Shown here piece after piece: positions 22,100-35,340 of a DNA stretch of 64,000 nucleotides. The stretch's first letter is position 1, and the number at the start of each line of letters is the position of its first letter. The translations under genes and the position numbers were made by a program. The stretch covers positions 24,966,369-25,030,368 of the forward strand of contig NC_080044.1 in NCBI RefSeq assembly GCF_012489685.1. Reading direction: 5' to 3'. Source of the stretch: Lotus japonicus (lineage: Eukaryota; Streptophyta; Magnoliopsida; Fabales; Fabaceae). Below the pieces are notes generated by a model. That model was not told where the DNA came from. It worked only from the letters and a program-made list of their open reading frames with translations, and made no database searches.

Positions 22100-23495
22100 G
22101 GTCTCAAGAGTGTTCTTTTCTGTGTTACTCTACTTCTCATTGTGAGTACAAATTTCTTGGTCCCTCTGGTAGAACATACGTCCATAAGGTGTTATATTTG
22201 TTTAGTCAAAATATGCATATAACTCGTTGCTTCAATCCAACGATTCATCCTCTTTTATAATCATACAACTGCTGTTTTACCCATTATTTCTATACTTCCA
22301 ACAGTTTCTAATCTCCCCCCACTAGTCCTGCACCGAATTCTCTATGGCTTGATGTTTTTTCCTCTCAAGTCACTACAGCAAACTCTAACGGTAATGAGTC
22401 CGCCTTTATAATCCTCTACAAATGGTTCCTCTTTTAAATAATCATTCAATGCAAACTAGTCCAGTCCTGTAACTATACTAATCTCATACTTCATCCCACT
22501 CTTTTAAATGTTCAAATGGAACCTACCACTGTAAAGAAGGCTCTTGCTTATCCTAAAAAGGCTGCATCAATGAAGTGTGAGTATGATGCCTTGATTAAAA
22601 ATAAGACTTGGTCCTTAGTTCCTCTTCCCCCAAATAGAGAGGCTATTATCTGCAACTGGATATACAAGAAAATCCTGATGGTTCAGTTGATAAAAACAAG
22701 ACTTGGCTTTTTTGGGGGTTTCATCAACAACTCGGGTTTGATTATACTGAAACTTTTATTCTGGTTATAAACCTATTACTGTACGGGTGATTCGATTCTC
22801 ACTCTGTCTTACACAATACATCAACTGGATTTAAACATTGCCTTTGTAAATGGAACTCTTGAGGAGGAAGTGTATATGCAACAACCTCAAGGTTTATCCA
22901 CTGATAAGTCAATGGTTGCGAGTTGCATAAACCCTATGCAAGTTTCATAGACACTTTAATATTCAACCATCACTCGCCCAGATTTGAGTTGTGCTGGGAA
23001 CATGGTTTGTGAATTCAAGTCTCAACAAATGGAGTCTCACTGGAAGGATATTAAGAGCATATTGGCAGTACTTCTCATGGTCTTTATCTTGGACCAGCTA
23101 TGTGTTATAAACCGTTTTCTATCCTATGTTGTCGTGATGCTGACTGAGTCTCTCGTCCAAATGGTAAGAAGTCCACCTCAGGGGCATGTCTTTATCTTGG
23201 ATTGAATATGGTTTCTTGGTGGTCGAGGAAGCAAATAGTTTTGTGTGAGCTACACATCTCTCACTTGCCTCCAACCATTTTCTGTGACAACCAAAGTATT
23301 GTTTCTCTATCACACAATTCACTCCTTCATGCGCAAAACAGATGAAACTAGATTTGTTTTGTTAGAGAAAAGGTGTTGAGTATAAGCAGATGATTGTTCA
23401 ACACATACAGTTTCCAGTAGCTAATTTCTCACAAAGACACTCTCTCCTACCAGATTTTTCAAAGTCAAGTCCAAGCTCAGTATTTAAGATTCTCA
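22100..23495 (+). pseudogene. decayed, internally deleted Ty1-copia pol
   Basis: Recognisable pieces in order: the start of reverse transcriptase (W of KTWSLVPLPPN.. near 22600), the WIYK motif, a FDYTETF-like motif (22735), EEEVYMQQPQG (22860-22895), then after a deletion the RNase H start (ITRPDLSCAGNMV near 22970) and later KSTSGACLYLG and MVSWWSRKQ (near 23175-23240). There are many stops and frameshifts. The catalytic YVDD block is missing, so the copy was internally deleted. A putative LTR follows. Confidence 0.7.
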
Positions 23496-23710
23496 TGTAG
23501 TTAGTTGTGAGATAACTAATAATAGTTAGTTGCAGTTTATAGTTATTAGCATAATTGATTTTGTTATAGACAGTTAGATTACTTCTTCTGTAAGCTTCCT
23601 TTTATCATGGTATATACATAAGTGAAACTATTGTAACACTACATAGTGAATCAACGAGAGTTCCTCTGTTTTCGATTTTCTCTCCCTCTCTTTACTGTTT
23701 TGTAATAACA
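23496..23710 (+). repeat. putative short LTR of the decayed copia element
   Basis: It starts TGTAGTTAG and ends TAATAACA, contains GGTATATACATAAG (TATA at 23611-23616) and a following CT-rich stretch (TTTTCTCTCCCTCTC), and lies just 3' of RNase H remnants. I found no matching upstream copy, so the boundaries are inferred. Confidence 0.45.
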
Positions 23711-26700
23711 GGTTCCAAATCTGATGAAAGAAATTTTGAGGACTAAAAGCTGATGCAAAAAATCTATGTGGGCACCCTCCAGCTGACTAGAACCACGTGG
23801 GTTGGGGATTAGGTAAAAAGTGTGTCAATAAAAGCATGGATCAGGCCACTTCATTCATTGCATTAAACTTTTTCATGTCTTCTGTATTTAAACATGTATG
23901 AATATTGAATGAGCTAAGACATTGTTTGATTGATTGTTTGACCAAGTTAACATTTTATTCTAAGAATAACATATTGTTTTCAGTAAATTTTAGTATTATT
24001 GTAAAATAAGATGTTGGAAAGGTTTTCTCAAAGCTATTTTCCAAGTCAAGGCAAGTATCTATGTGCGAACTCATAGTCATGTTATCTTCCTTTATTTATA
24101 ACAAAAAAGAAGTAGAATACCATGTATTATGAGACGAGTGCTCGCCTGATGTTCAACCAGTTAATCAGTTAGCCTCACAATGACATCCTTTATCAGTTAC
24201 AGACTGACAGTTGCTTCTGATTGACTGATATTTTATTAACTTATCAATCTCTCGTCATTGCTCTGTTCATTTCATAATCAGAAGTTTACAATGTCTATTA
24301 ACTTCATCACAAATTTCTAATCACCAAATAACTGAATAGCGGAGAAGCTCAAACTCTATCAAAAGAGCATTGCTTGATGTTAATTACATGATAAAAAAAA
24401 TCCTTGATACAAGTGTTTAGCAATTGAAATTTCAACCCCAAACCATAATCCTTGAACTCAATTCATGGTTTGATCTTTCACTAGACTTCGCGTGTAGTGA
24501 GAGCTTTACAGAACCAGGTTGCTGTTTTCATGAAATAAATCTTAAGCCAGCTATTGCCAGGTCTTTTCTGCATCCTGTATAAACATTCCAGTAAGAGGTC
24601 AAGTTGGTCCCTAAGATTAAGCCTAGCATCAAGCTTGATTGGTCAGACACCATTTAGTAAGCATAGATTCGACTTTCAAAGGTACATTAAGTTAACTTTG
24701 ATCTGCAAGTTTCTTCCCAACAGATGTAAATCAAAGCATTGGTCCAAATTGATACAGATTGGATGCCAAGATAGCAGGCACAGACTTCTCACAGTACATT
24801 AAATTTACATTGATCTTATGCAAAGCGGTTTGAGATAGATTTATTTCTCTCGTCTATCATGAAACAGATCAAGACTTTGACAACACCTGATCTGAAGGCT
24901 CTGTAGCACCAGAAATTATGCCACCTTAAGGTACACATAATATTTCCTGTGAAGAATTAATGTGGTATCTCTACATGAGAAATGATTTTCCTAAATAATA
25001 ATAAAGTTAGTGTGGTTTAACATTTAGCTGAGTTTCAACAGAGTAAAAGAAACACAGAAGAATTACATCTACAACGAAAATGCAGAGTCTACAATGCACT
25101 AATGCAGCAGTTAATATTTTACTACCATTCACATATTATGTTTACATGCTATCAAGACAATAGCATTTTAAACAATATTTTGAGCTCTTGTCATTCATTC
25201 ATACATACTTTTCATCAAAGTTGGCATTGGCTTCAAATAACGTAATCCAATATTTTTTAATTCACCTTTTAATCATCACCTACGGAATAAAATACATATG
25301 TAATTCTTAAATGAAGCTGACTACTAAGTTAGCAAGCAATAAATTGTAGAAAATTCCAATATGTTTAAGGAACCATTTGATACACTGCATCTTCATCCAA
25401 GTGTCAATCATTCATGGCTATCTTGAATTACTGGGCAAGATTACCCATGTATCGTACATGTTAAAAGGATTACCATAGGCACCTCACATGTTCTAGTATC
25501 TCAGTCATGAATTTAAGTTTTCTATATGCAACCAAATAAGAGAACCACAACAAATAAATGTAGTGAAATATAAAACAAGTAGAAAATTATACTCATTGCT
25601 AAAGTAACAGCCATCAAGCAACTGCAAACAGAAAAGTCACATATGAAGATATATTTCAAAGGACCACTAATGGATGGTAAAAGATTATCAGAGGCATGAC
25701 TATTGCTGTTAGACATAAAATCACCTGAGTGGAAGAACAAAAACCTCCTTTGTTCATTATAGTTCAAATCCACATTGACAATCCTGCATAATAATGGTTG
25801 ATGATACAATGCTTCCTAAGTGCAGCCATGAGCTTTCCACGATATGTTTGTTAGCTCTTCTTATTGCACAAGGATGGCATCTCATGTCATGACCATCTCA
25901 ACTCAAATATTGTTCACAAGACACAGTTATAACTCTCAGGGATCAGATGATCATTGTATTTGCAACTCGCCAAACAATAAAAGGAGTTGAACTATTGAGG
26001 CAAGAAATTGGGCATACTCAAGCTGCAAAGAGCATAAGAAAAGTTACATTCATTGTCTTCAAACTGAAAATTTTAACAATATCACATTGCCAAGTCAATT
26101 CAGCAGAATTTATTAACAAATGAAACTTTAATTTTAAAAACATAATTCATCAAATTGCAAAAATAGTAAATTTTTAATTTAATCAAAATAGGAAAGAACA
26201 TGCAGGAGAGATATAAGGTAATTCCATATAAAGTTTGGCTGCATGGTTTCCCGAAGTGTTCTTTGATATATTAAAAGTCCTCTTATTCCAGCCTTTTCAC
26301 ATCATATCATTATAATCTCACCAAACTCAAAACAGTGCTGATAAAAACATGTAAAAGTAGCTAATTCTCCAATCCTCTGCTCAAAATGAATAAGAATTTT
26401 TTTGGTAAATATGGTATTAGAAGATGAAGATTCATATATGCATATCCCACCAAGAACATAGACATGCTTTGTACAATAACCCTGATACTGTAAGGCCACT
26501 AACACTATAAGACTCCAAAAACACTTAACATTCCTAATACTCTAACACTCCCTCAGGATGAAGCTGACTAAGCTCTCAGCTTGTTACAAATCAATACATT
26601 TAATAAGAGAAAACAAACAAATATATAATGGGCAGGAATCAGGATAAACCACTGAGCTGAAGAGACAACATAGTAAAATGAGGCATCCACAACACTGCTG

Positions 26701-28865
26701 GAGAGAATATAACAAAACGATAGCCAGAATGATTCAAGAAGAGTATTAGATAGAAGGAATGAAAAACAGCCAAAAGATCAGTAAGGGGCTGGAATGATGC
26801 ACCGCTAGACTAGTAGAAGATAAGAATTGAGAAAAATTTAATCTGGCTTGAATTGGCTTGATCTACAACTTGTTCTTGAAGAGAATATAGTAAGCAAACA
26901 ACAATGCAACAGAGCCAAACAAGGCAAACACAGCCAAGAGTAGTAATCCGCGTAAAATCAGAGACATACATACAGAGTCAATTAAATCCAAACAGTACCA
27001 AACATAGGGAAGAAAGCACGATGAGGTATAGACACAGCAAGCCATGCAGTAATAAGCAAAAAAGTGGAACAAATACAAAATCCAATGAAAAATTAGAGAC
27101 AAATAAGACAATCAACAGAGTATCCATGAGCTCGTCTTGCTGTCTTGAATGTTGAGCCTACGTGCGACAGAAGGGATGAAGAGGATGCTATGCAGACTGA
27201 CGTCTCAGAACAAACTATTTAGAGCCTCTCCAGCTGGTGTCCGTGTGATTATCCTGTGTGTTGTGGAAAACTACCTGCACTCTTAGCTGCCTTTCAAGAT
27301 GGCAAATCTTTCACCTTTCATTGGTTTGGCAGGGCTCTTCATCCAAACATGTGAATGCAACAAAGATATGGCCAAACAGGGTCAGCTGCTGTCGCAGAGT
27401 GGCTCAAGGCCTGAAACTAGAAACTGGGGACAAGAACTGGCAGGAAAGCTTGACGTGAGTTCACATGTATTAGTTGCCAATTCCACTGAAGGGGAAGCTT
27501 GATGTGCTGCCACGTAGTGACGTAGAGGACTGCTTCCAAAATGTGGCTGCAAGTGGTTTGGAGATTCCCAGTGAGACATGGAATCTTAACTTATTGGCAA
27601 ATAGTGAGATCAATTAATAGGCCAGAGGCAGGGAAGGTGAAGAAGTGAAGATGGCAGTTGCAATGGCAAGGATTAAAAACATGCCACAGAATAAATGCAG
27701 CTACTGATGCTGACTGGAAATATGCGAGTCATCTATGAGAAGGTGTGGATAGCTAATACTTTGATCATCGGAATTAATGCAAAGCAGACAGGAAGGAGAG
27801 TCACAGACTCACAGGACAGATAAAGCAAGGGAGAAGCAAAATGAGTTCCATATTTTGGGAACTCAAAAGTGGAACAATGACCAGTTAGGTCATGAAGGAT
27901 GGTTTCATGAAGGCAAGAGATAATAACAAGTGTAGCTAAACTGTAATGAACTTTTGGTCATGCTTTATCACACTGACCATGTAAATAATATATACAAAGT
28001 TATTTGGTGGTTACTATCATGGTAGTGCTTATCCTGCACCTCATGTTCAATGGTGTTTGTTGTTAATACTCATCATGGCAAGTGGGACAGTTCTTGTTTG
28101 AGTTGTTTTACACTCTATACCATGCATCCTGGGTGTAATACTAATATCTAGTCCATGTGTTTCATTTTCCATCAACAGAATACTCTTATCTATACTTTAG
28201 CTGCATTATCATTCTTATCACTTAGGATAAGCTGTTCATGCGTCATATTGCTTTCATATCATGTTGAAAATATAGGTTAAAAGAAGAAAAGGAGAGAAAC
28301 AACAATTCATTCATTATGAGATCCCTGAATGGTACAAAATGCTAATAAGCTAGGTCAAGTACTTGGGCAGTATAATTAATACTTTCTTAATCCAATAAGA
28401 TCACAAGACTCATTAAACATTATGTGTCCTATTATTCTAATTAATTTTAATATATAATAATGCTTCAGTCTATTTCCCACCCTCATTTAGACAATATTGT
28501 GATTTTTTGTTGCCTGCCTCACTGTGTATTTGTCTCTAATAATAATTCGGTTTAAATATCTACTGGTTTAAGGAGGTACATACTGATATTAATGGATTTC
28601 AAATTTTCTATGTCCAAATTTCAAATAGACTGAGTTCTCTTAAATCATGATTACCCCCCTGTCCCTCACAACTTATTTTCTTACTTTACAAACAAAGTTC
28701 ATACATGACCATAAATACTTCAAGTATCCCATCATATCACAAGATCTGCATATCAACAAATCCTTATAATCTAAGGTACCTTTATCCTGTATCAGTATCC
28801 TCCGCAGTCTGCAGAAATCTCGATGAATTAGCAGGAAGCTTTCCAGAAACTTGTAGAAAACCAAT
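23711..28865. other. intergenic region before the PPR gene, no gene recognised
   Basis: Five kilobases scanned on both strands. Only short frames are present. Near 26540-26580 the phrase CTCCCTCAGGATGAAGC resembles the leaders of plant copia elements in databases, but no flanking structure is seen. I cannot assign any gene. Confidence 0.35.
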
Positions 28866-30935
28866 CTACAAATTAGGAATAGACGTCAAAGATATTCCCC
28901 TCTGTTTGCATCTTTCAACAATATTTTGGGCCTCATCAATACAGTCTTGCCGAACCAATGTTTTAATAATAAAGTTACATATATATGAATCAGGAGAGCA
29001 GCCATTTGCCTCCATTGAGTAAAACATCTTCTTAGCTTCCTCTATTCTGCCACATTCAGACAGTGCCTCTATAAAAGCACTATACGTGTAATTGTCTGGA
29101 TTCAAGCCAGATCTTGACATTGAATCAAAAAGCTTTTTAGCTTTCTCAATCTTATTCATCCTACAGAAAATTTGAATCAAAGCATTATAAGAGTAATTAT
29201 CAGGGCTTATTCCTTCCTTTTGCATTCTTCTTAAAAGTTTCACTGATCTCACAACATCCCCAATTGCGCATAAAGACCGAATCAAGATATTGTAAATAAT
29301 AGCATTTGGATTGACCCCCCATTCAATCATCTCAGTAAAGCATTCAAAAGCTTCCTCAGTCATCTTTCTTCGACAGAGACCATCAATGATAGAACTAAAA
29401 GTGAAGATATCAGGTTTAAGGCCATTCTCTAAAAGCATCACCAGCAGCTCCCGTGCCTTAATTATTGTTCCATCCTTGCAATGTCCACCAATAAGGGTAT
29501 TGAAAGTAACAAGGTTGGGAGTGAATCCTCTAAGCTGCATGTCTTTGAAAACATCAGATGCTTTATCCACCAGTTTGGCTCTGCAGAAGCAACTAATTAT
29601 CATGTTATATGAAAATATATTTGATATTAGTCCATCACTAAACATTTGGTTGGAAATTCGATCCCCTTCCTCCCTCCGTTCATCCTTGTACAATGCTTCA
29701 ATAAGTGCAAGATAAGTACCAATGGCTGGCTTCACACCTCTTTTTCTGAAATTTTCAAACACATCACATGTCTCTTTCACCTCTGCTCCCTTAACCAAAC
29801 AAGCCATTATAACATTGAAAATGGAATTATTAGGAGCATAACCTCTTGCTAGGACTTTTCTCAAAAAGATAATGATTTCTTTTGCCATAGAACTATTTGC
29901 AAGGCAAAACAGTATGGTATCACAAGCTAACTTAAAATGGATATGCTCGGTGTCTAAAAACTTGGATAATAATAACTCAAGTGCCTTACTTGGACCTGCG
30001 CAACGGAAAACCCCATGAACTAATGTTCTAACAGTGGCTTCATTTGGATAAACCTTACTCTCCTTCATTTTTTCCAAAACGCCAAAAGCTTCATCAACCC
30101 TCTTAGCATTGCAAAATCCATCAATTAGCATTGTATATGTGAAAACATTAGGAAAATGCCCCCTATCCTTCATTTGCCTAATCAAACGAAGAGCCTCATC
30201 AACCACACCGACTTTACAAACTCCATGAATCAGGATATTGTATGTAATCCTATCAGGACAACAATTGTCCCCCATCATCTGTTGGAATTTCAGATACGCC
30301 GAATCGATTGAATTCGACTTCACCAAAGCATCAATAAGAGCATTATACAACCTGGTACTTGGACTAAGATTCAAGAATGAAATCTGACCAAAAACATCAG
30401 CACAATATTTAGCCAAACCAAGCCTACCCCAGCTTCCCATCAACACACAAAGCAAATCCTCAGTGACCCTACAACCCGATTTCTGAACATCCTTAAGAAA
30501 CTCAACAGACAGCACAACAGGACCTTTCCTACACAACGTGTTCCCCAACACACGCTGAACCGAAATGTCCTTTGCCAATTCAGGGTCGACACTCGAAACC
30601 CACGAGTAGATCTTGACAGAGTGTAATGGGTTTTCTTGGTTTTGAAAGATGCTGACAAGGGAACGAGGATTGAGAAATTCCCTGTTTGATAGCAGCTCGT
30701 GTTGTAGTAGCAGGACCCAGTCGGTTCTGGACAGAATCTGTGAAATGTGTGGGTGGTCGATGGGTGTGGAAGATGAAGAAGGTGGAGCTTTGCGAGAAAG
30801 TGTTGGAATTTGAGGTTTTCTGTGAATGGGGTTGGAGGGTTTTGGTGGGTTGATGAAGCTGAAAGGTTTGTGAGGAGAGTTTGTGAGTGGGGTTGGGGTA
30901 GAAGAAGATGGTAAAGATGAAAAGGGTCTCTTCAT
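28866..30935 (-). CDS. PPR40: mitochondrial P-class PPR protein, PPR40-type
   Basis: An intact 689-residue frame, intronless. The N-terminus is Ser/Pro/Lys-rich with no acidic residues before Asp-60, as expected for a mitochondrial presequence. Residues about 195-680 consist of roughly 14 tandem 35-residue PPR motifs (for example TYNILIHGVCKVGVVDEALR at 231-250 and DNYSYNALIQIFCRMNK at 579-595). The pre-repeat region (SWGRLGLAKYCADVFGQISF, 168-187) and overall arrangement match my recollection of Arabidopsis At3g16890 (PPR40), a mitochondrial protein linked to respiratory complex III function and stress response. That assignment is by pattern memory, not alignment, so orthology is inferred. 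The start at 30933-30935 is the first ATG; upstream bases are purine-rich tandem GAGT. Confidence 0.82.
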   Translation of the reverse strand: MKRPFSSLPSSSTPTPLTNSPHKPFSFINPPKPSNPIHRKPQIPTLSRKAPPSSSSTPIDHPHISQILSRTDWVLLLQHELLSNREFLNPRSLVSIFQNQENPLHSVKIYSWVSSVDPELAKDISVQRVLGNTLCRKGPVVLSVEFLKDVQKSGCRVTEDLLCVLMGSWGRLGLAKYCADVFGQISFLNLSPSTRLYNALIDALVKSNSIDSAYLKFQQMMGDNCCPDRITYNILIHGVCKVGVVDEALRLIRQMKDRGHFPNVFTYTMLIDGFCNAKRVDEAFGVLEKMKESKVYPNEATVRTLVHGVFRCAGPSKALELLLSKFLDTEHIHFKLACDTILFCLANSSMAKEIIIFLRKVLARGYAPNNSIFNVIMACLVKGAEVKETCDVFENFRKRGVKPAIGTYLALIEALYKDERREEGDRISNQMFSDGLISNIFSYNMIISCFCRAKLVDKASDVFKDMQLRGFTPNLVTFNTLIGGHCKDGTIIKARELLVMLLENGLKPDIFTFSSIIDGLCRRKMTEEAFECFTEMIEWGVNPNAIIYNILIRSLCAIGDVVRSVKLLRRMQKEGISPDNYSYNALIQIFCRMNKIEKAKKLFDSMSRSGLNPDNYTYSAFIEALSECGRIEEAKKMFYSMEANGCSPDSYICNFIIKTLVRQDCIDEAQNIVERCKQRGISLTSIPNL

Positions 30936-32536
30936 GTTTTGTGTTTATGAGAGGGTGAAGAAGGGAGTGAGAGTGTAATGGAGCATTGGAGAGCGAGTGA
31001 GTGAGTGAGTGAGCATTGGATGCAGATCATTTTGTTAAGTTTTATAATTTATGAGTTTTACATTATATAATGCGGTTATTTCATTTTATTTACATTTATT
31101 TCGCTTAAACGCAAAGTGTAGAGTCGGTCTAAACGACTAAAGCTAACTTCGGCTAATGTTATTGGCCATCTTATCACGTACGTTGCATCAGCCAAACTTA
31201 GTCTAACACTTGGAGTCGACTGCGACTCTACGAGATCGATATGAAAATTAGATTGGACCTTTTTGACATATGTCCTGACAGCGACACTAACATGATTGTT
31301 GCATCAGTTTTTGGCATTAGCGTTAGCATTTGGCCGGCGCTATTGAACGTTTTTTTTTTGTAAACTTGTAGTGAACCGGTTTAGCGTTGACTTTTGCCTT
31401 ATTAGACACACACTATTTAGCATTTTCTTGTCTGTGAGTGTAACTCTCCTTAAACCTTACAATTGTAAAATCTCTACTGAGTGTACATATTGCAGGCAAA
31501 ATTCATGTATGATATTGTAACTGAAACTGTGTTGAACAAAGTAAATATAATTGGAGAAATGGTAAGCTGAGAAAGATAACTGTAATCTTTTTATTTTGAT
31601 ATTTAGCAAGATATCCAACCATGCAACAATACACTGAGAAGAACAAAATGCTACAGCGCCTGAACTGGTCAATCTCCCCGCAGAAGATGCCATGTTACAA
31701 CACTTATTTAGCTCTATAATATATTCCATACTGCATGCTGTCTATCATACTCTTGGAATTTAAGGAAGAGTGTACCCTGTAAAAGAAAGAGGTAAAATTA
31801 ATGCAGTACACTGAAGAATTGATTAAAAGAAGAATGAGAGTACAAAAAAAAGTGTATTAGCATCTCTCTTAATAGTATATGTCAAAGTTGATGATTTGTA
31901 AAACACTAGTACATGCAGTACTTTTATTTTCTTTGATTCTTGACTACTTTGTAAAATTTGCACACATGTTCTCTTAGTGTGTCAAAAATAGAAAATCCAT
32001 ATCTGCTGAAATACAATGACTGTGTTGTTTATCAGCTCTAGCATTCTTTTGCCTAATTTAATTAATTTCTGAAACAATATTCTTTTTCACGGGTCTAATC
32101 AAGGAAACAAGTTTTTCATTTAGGCTTTGTTAGGTATATTATATGTGGCCTTCTTCTACCATCTCTAAGCCAATTCTAATTTTATGTGGCAGTGATATTT
32201 TACAATTAAGAGGATGTGAGTGGATTGTTAGAAGTATAATATAAAATCGTTCATATTTTACTTTAAAAGTATAACTTTTTGAAATAGTTGGTTTGGTCTA
32301 GATTTCAATATTTTTGTCCCTAATTATTATGATAAAAAGTTAAATTTCAGTGTAAGGTAGGAGAACTTGTGCATTATCCATGTATGTTTCAAGCTAAGTG
32401 CTCTTGTGTGAGATTTGTGAGTTTAGATGTATTATATAAAATCATTCATAAGATCGACTAAGTTAAGTTTTTAGAATAGTTAATTCGTATTCGTATTATA
32501 AAATTTTAACTCATGAGGACCAAGTTCAAGTTGTGG
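30936..32536. other. intergenic region between PPR and LTP genes
   Basis: It holds a short GAGTGAGTGAGTGAG run (about 30990-31012) in the likely PPR leader, and AT-rich sequence to 32536. No coding frame or named repeat is recognised. Confidence 0.4.
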
Positions 32537-32896
32537 TTACTTACTTCCACATTTCTTTCCTGCTGGTCTGTTCCTGATGTTGCATCTCTTTGGAATAGTG
32601 ATAGCAATACCAAGATTAATCTTGGCTTGCTTTGCCAGAGGTGACAATAGGACAGCACAGAGACACCTTGGAGAGGTTCTGAGCAAAGCACCAACTCTGG
32701 CACAACAAGCTGGTGGAACTTTTGCCCTGACATTACGAGTGGCAGCCAAACAAGGACTAAGACTTGCAGCTGCAGAACCAATAGGGGTCCTTCCACATTC
32801 TCCAGCAGCCTCAGATTCCAAAATCAAGATATTTGATGCCAACAGAAACATCAGAATTGTGGTAAGGAATGTTCTAACCTTGAACTCCATCTTCAC
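32537..32896 (-). CDS. secreted eight-cysteine lipid-transfer-like protein
   Basis: 119 residues, intronless. A hydrophobic signal peptide covers about residues 1-31 ([18 protein letters not shown]), and the mature chain starts near AGECG. The eight cysteines sit at 34, 49, 64, 65, 78, 80, 105 and 116, giving C-x14-C-x14-CC-x12-CxC-x24-C-x10-C, the plan of plant bifunctional inhibitor/lipid-transfer proteins. The mature chain resembles small Arabidopsis LTP-like proteins of the At5g38195 group (conserved PPACCARVGALLRTSPRCLC). It should act outside the cell and bind acyl lipids; the ligand is unknown. A TATA box lies 89-96 bases upstream of the start codon. The C-terminus is short and lacks a GPI-anchor signal. 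Confidence 0.88.
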   Translation of the reverse strand: MKMEFKVRTFLTTILMFLLASNILILESEAAGECGRTPIGSAAASLSPCLAATRNVRAKVPPACCARVGALLRTSPRCLCAVLLSPLAKQAKINLGIAITIPKRCNIRNRPAGKKCGSK

Positions 32897-32984
32897 CTTT
32901 CTTTGAAATTCTGCTGACAGTACTGATCACTGACTAATATGATTTGTTAGAGCACACTGAATACTGATGACCAGCAGCACCATG

Positions 32985-32992
32985 TTTATATA
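32985..32992 (-). promoter_or_regulatory. TATA box of the LTP-like gene
   Basis: On the minus strand the sequence reads AGTATATAAACATG, a canonical TATATAAA 89-96 bases before the start codon, the normal spacing for a plant gene. Confidence 0.65.
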
Positions 32993-33348
32993 CTATTTGT
33001 AAAGTGAAAAAGGGGCCAGACATTAGCACTAGTGCGGTGGTTGTAGCTTTAGGATAATTCAACCTATAATCATAATGTCGCTGCAAATAGCTGAGAAGGC
33101 CGGTTCACAATGCAGCATCCCTTAGATTGGCTTTAATTGGGAGGTTAAGTTAATTTTGGGGAGATAGTGAACCTAAAGCAGAAGAACGTGTACTAATGGG
33201 TAAGCATCAAAGACCATTAAATTTTAAAGTTTGGGTTAAGTTTAATTCTACCCCAAAAGCAAGCTTGAGTGAGGGCTGTCATACCTTTTATAAGGACTAT
33301 AGTCACATTTCTTCTTCAGCTACACATTATTAATGAATGTGAGAAACA

Positions 33349-34215
33349 AGACTCATTTGTATTAGAATTAGGGAGGCCTAATTCATTCTAAAAGCTAGCT
33401 CAAGAGGTTAGGGTTGTTATAGCGTGGAATGAAACGGGTGACCCAAATACGTGGAGTCAGCAAATGGATCTAGGATAGACTCTCATACCATATTAGAATT
33501 AGGGAGGTCTAACTCAACCCAAAAGCTAGCTCAAGAGGTGAGAGTTGTTTTACCCTTTATAAGCATTTGATTTGCCACATCTCTAGCCAACGTGAGACTC
33601 TAACATGGATCTAGGATAGGATTTGATGCCAAATTATAAATTGGAATGCTTGTACTCAAACACAAAAGTTAGCTCAAGAGTTGAGGTTTGCACTACCATT
33701 TATAAGCACTTGATTGACCACATCCCTAGCCAATGTGAGGCTCTAACACTCTCCTCATGCTCAGGGTTGGACATATGAAGTGTGGAATGAAACAAGTGAC
33801 CCAAATTTAGGGAGTCAACAAATGGATTTAGTGTCGAGCAACCACTTATCCCAAAAGTTTAAGCTGTTGGGTAAGGGTCACTTTAATGATTTTATATTAT
33901 ATTCTAACACGCCCCCTCACGCAAGAGTCAGGCTCACCTACCATGTGCTTAATCAAATTCTACTTTTTTAAATAGAAAGTGAGGGGAGCAATGATCGAAC
34001 TCTAGACCTCTCGGTCATAGGCTTTGATACCATGTCAAACAACCACTTATCCCAAAAGCTTAAGCTGTTAGGTAAAAGTCACTTTAATGTTTTATATTAT
34101 ATTCTAACATTTAGAATAGACTCTTATACCATATTAAAATTAGGATGACTTAACTCAACCAAAAAGCTAGCTCAAGAGATGAGGGTTGCTTTACCTTTAT
34201 AAGCATTTAATTGGC
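33349..34215. repeat. cluster of dispersed AGCTAGCTCAAGAGGTGAGG repeats
   Basis: Four degenerate copies of a roughly 100-base unit (core AAAGCTAGCTCAAGAGGTGAG, followed by TTTATAAGCATTTGATT) start at about 33361, 33490, 33632 and 34130. A second element (ATCCCAAAAGTTTAAGCTG..TTTATATTATATTCTAACA) occurs twice, at about 33850 and 34050. No frame. The same family recurs in ICMEL1 introns 9 and 5 and at 17262. Confidence 0.75.
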
Positions 34216-34919
34216 ACAATTGGACGTGTTTGATATATTTTAGCCATATAATAGAACAAGACAAGGCAAAATAAGCGGTATATTTTGATACCATTGAAGG
34301 AATAGAATTAAATAGAACAAACCAAAACAACATCGTTCATTTTGTTGAATCTTTAGGTTAAACACTACCTCAACATGATAGTATCAAAATAATAAACATT
34401 TTTTATTACATAGTAGTGCTTCTGCATGCTTTCCTTTTCAGCTTCTAGCATGATGGCAGAGAGCTTAGAGGTACATCCAAGGTAGGTGTGCTGAAAATCC
34501 AGTGTGAACATAGAACAAGTTGGACAGATCACAAAACTTTGATCATGCACTTTGAGAGACTGCCTCATAATTTGCTCCACTAAGCATGCTTGGCATATAA
34601 GATGTGTACACGTGGTTTTGTTTAGCTAGTATGCGTAAAAGATTTCTGGTGTGTACTACTGATGGAATGAAATTCAACAAATTAATTGGTTAATCAGGTT
34701 TTTTTTTTTTTTTACATTGGAGTGCTCCTACATGTAACATGATTAGAAATCAAGACTAGAGTCCGTAAGAATGCACAAGTTTGGATTGCATAAAAAACAT
34801 TAATTGAAAGAGACAGGTAAATAGTTTCTCAAACGAGTGACGACATTTAATAAAGAGAAAAAAATATGTGACCATGTAAATGGTTTCTTCTATTTCTAAA
34901 ATTGTGAATCTACTTCTAT

Positions 34920-35340
34920 TTTTTTAAAGCAAAAGTTTATTGAAATATAACAGCATTGAGAAACCATCCTCTCAATGATGGACCATAACAAATTCAAACA
35001 AGACAAAAAACGCAAAACCTATTCCAGGATACAAGCTTAAACCAAAAGAGACAGAATCCAAAAGACTGCCTCCACCAAAACAAAACTCAAACTCCACCAA
35101 AACAAAACTCAAACTTGCTAAACAAAAATACCGAAATCCAAAACCCAAAAGTTACCGCAAAACCAAAAATGAGGAACAAAAAGCAAAATGTTGAGGCCGC
35201 TTAATGACTGACGCCACAACAATCCAGATTCCACCACCAAGCAATACCAAAGCAAAAGAAAAACCACCAAGCCTAAGTTGAAAATCATCGAGACCGAATA
35301 GCGACCGACGTGACAATGATCAGCTACCTCCACCCAGGAA
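34920..35340 (-). mobile_element. possible 3' end of a non-LTR (LINE) retroelement
   Basis: Read on the minus strand, the segment ends ..CAATAAACTTTTGCTTTAAAAAAATAG, a polyadenylation-like signal followed by an A tail, which is typical of LINE 3' ends. A short frame in the same orientation (MEVADHC.., 35118-35333) is hydrophobic and not recognisable. No reverse transcriptase is visible. The other possibility is a processed transcript tail. Confidence 0.35.

Noticed and set aside
25522..25809. 95-codon hydrophobic minus-strand frame
   Set aside because: No domain, no context and many equally long frames occur by chance in this stretch.
34365..34580. 71-codon minus-strand frame with CPTC and CTS motifs
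   Set aside because: Too short and no family recognised; the cysteine pair is not enough to call a zinc finger.
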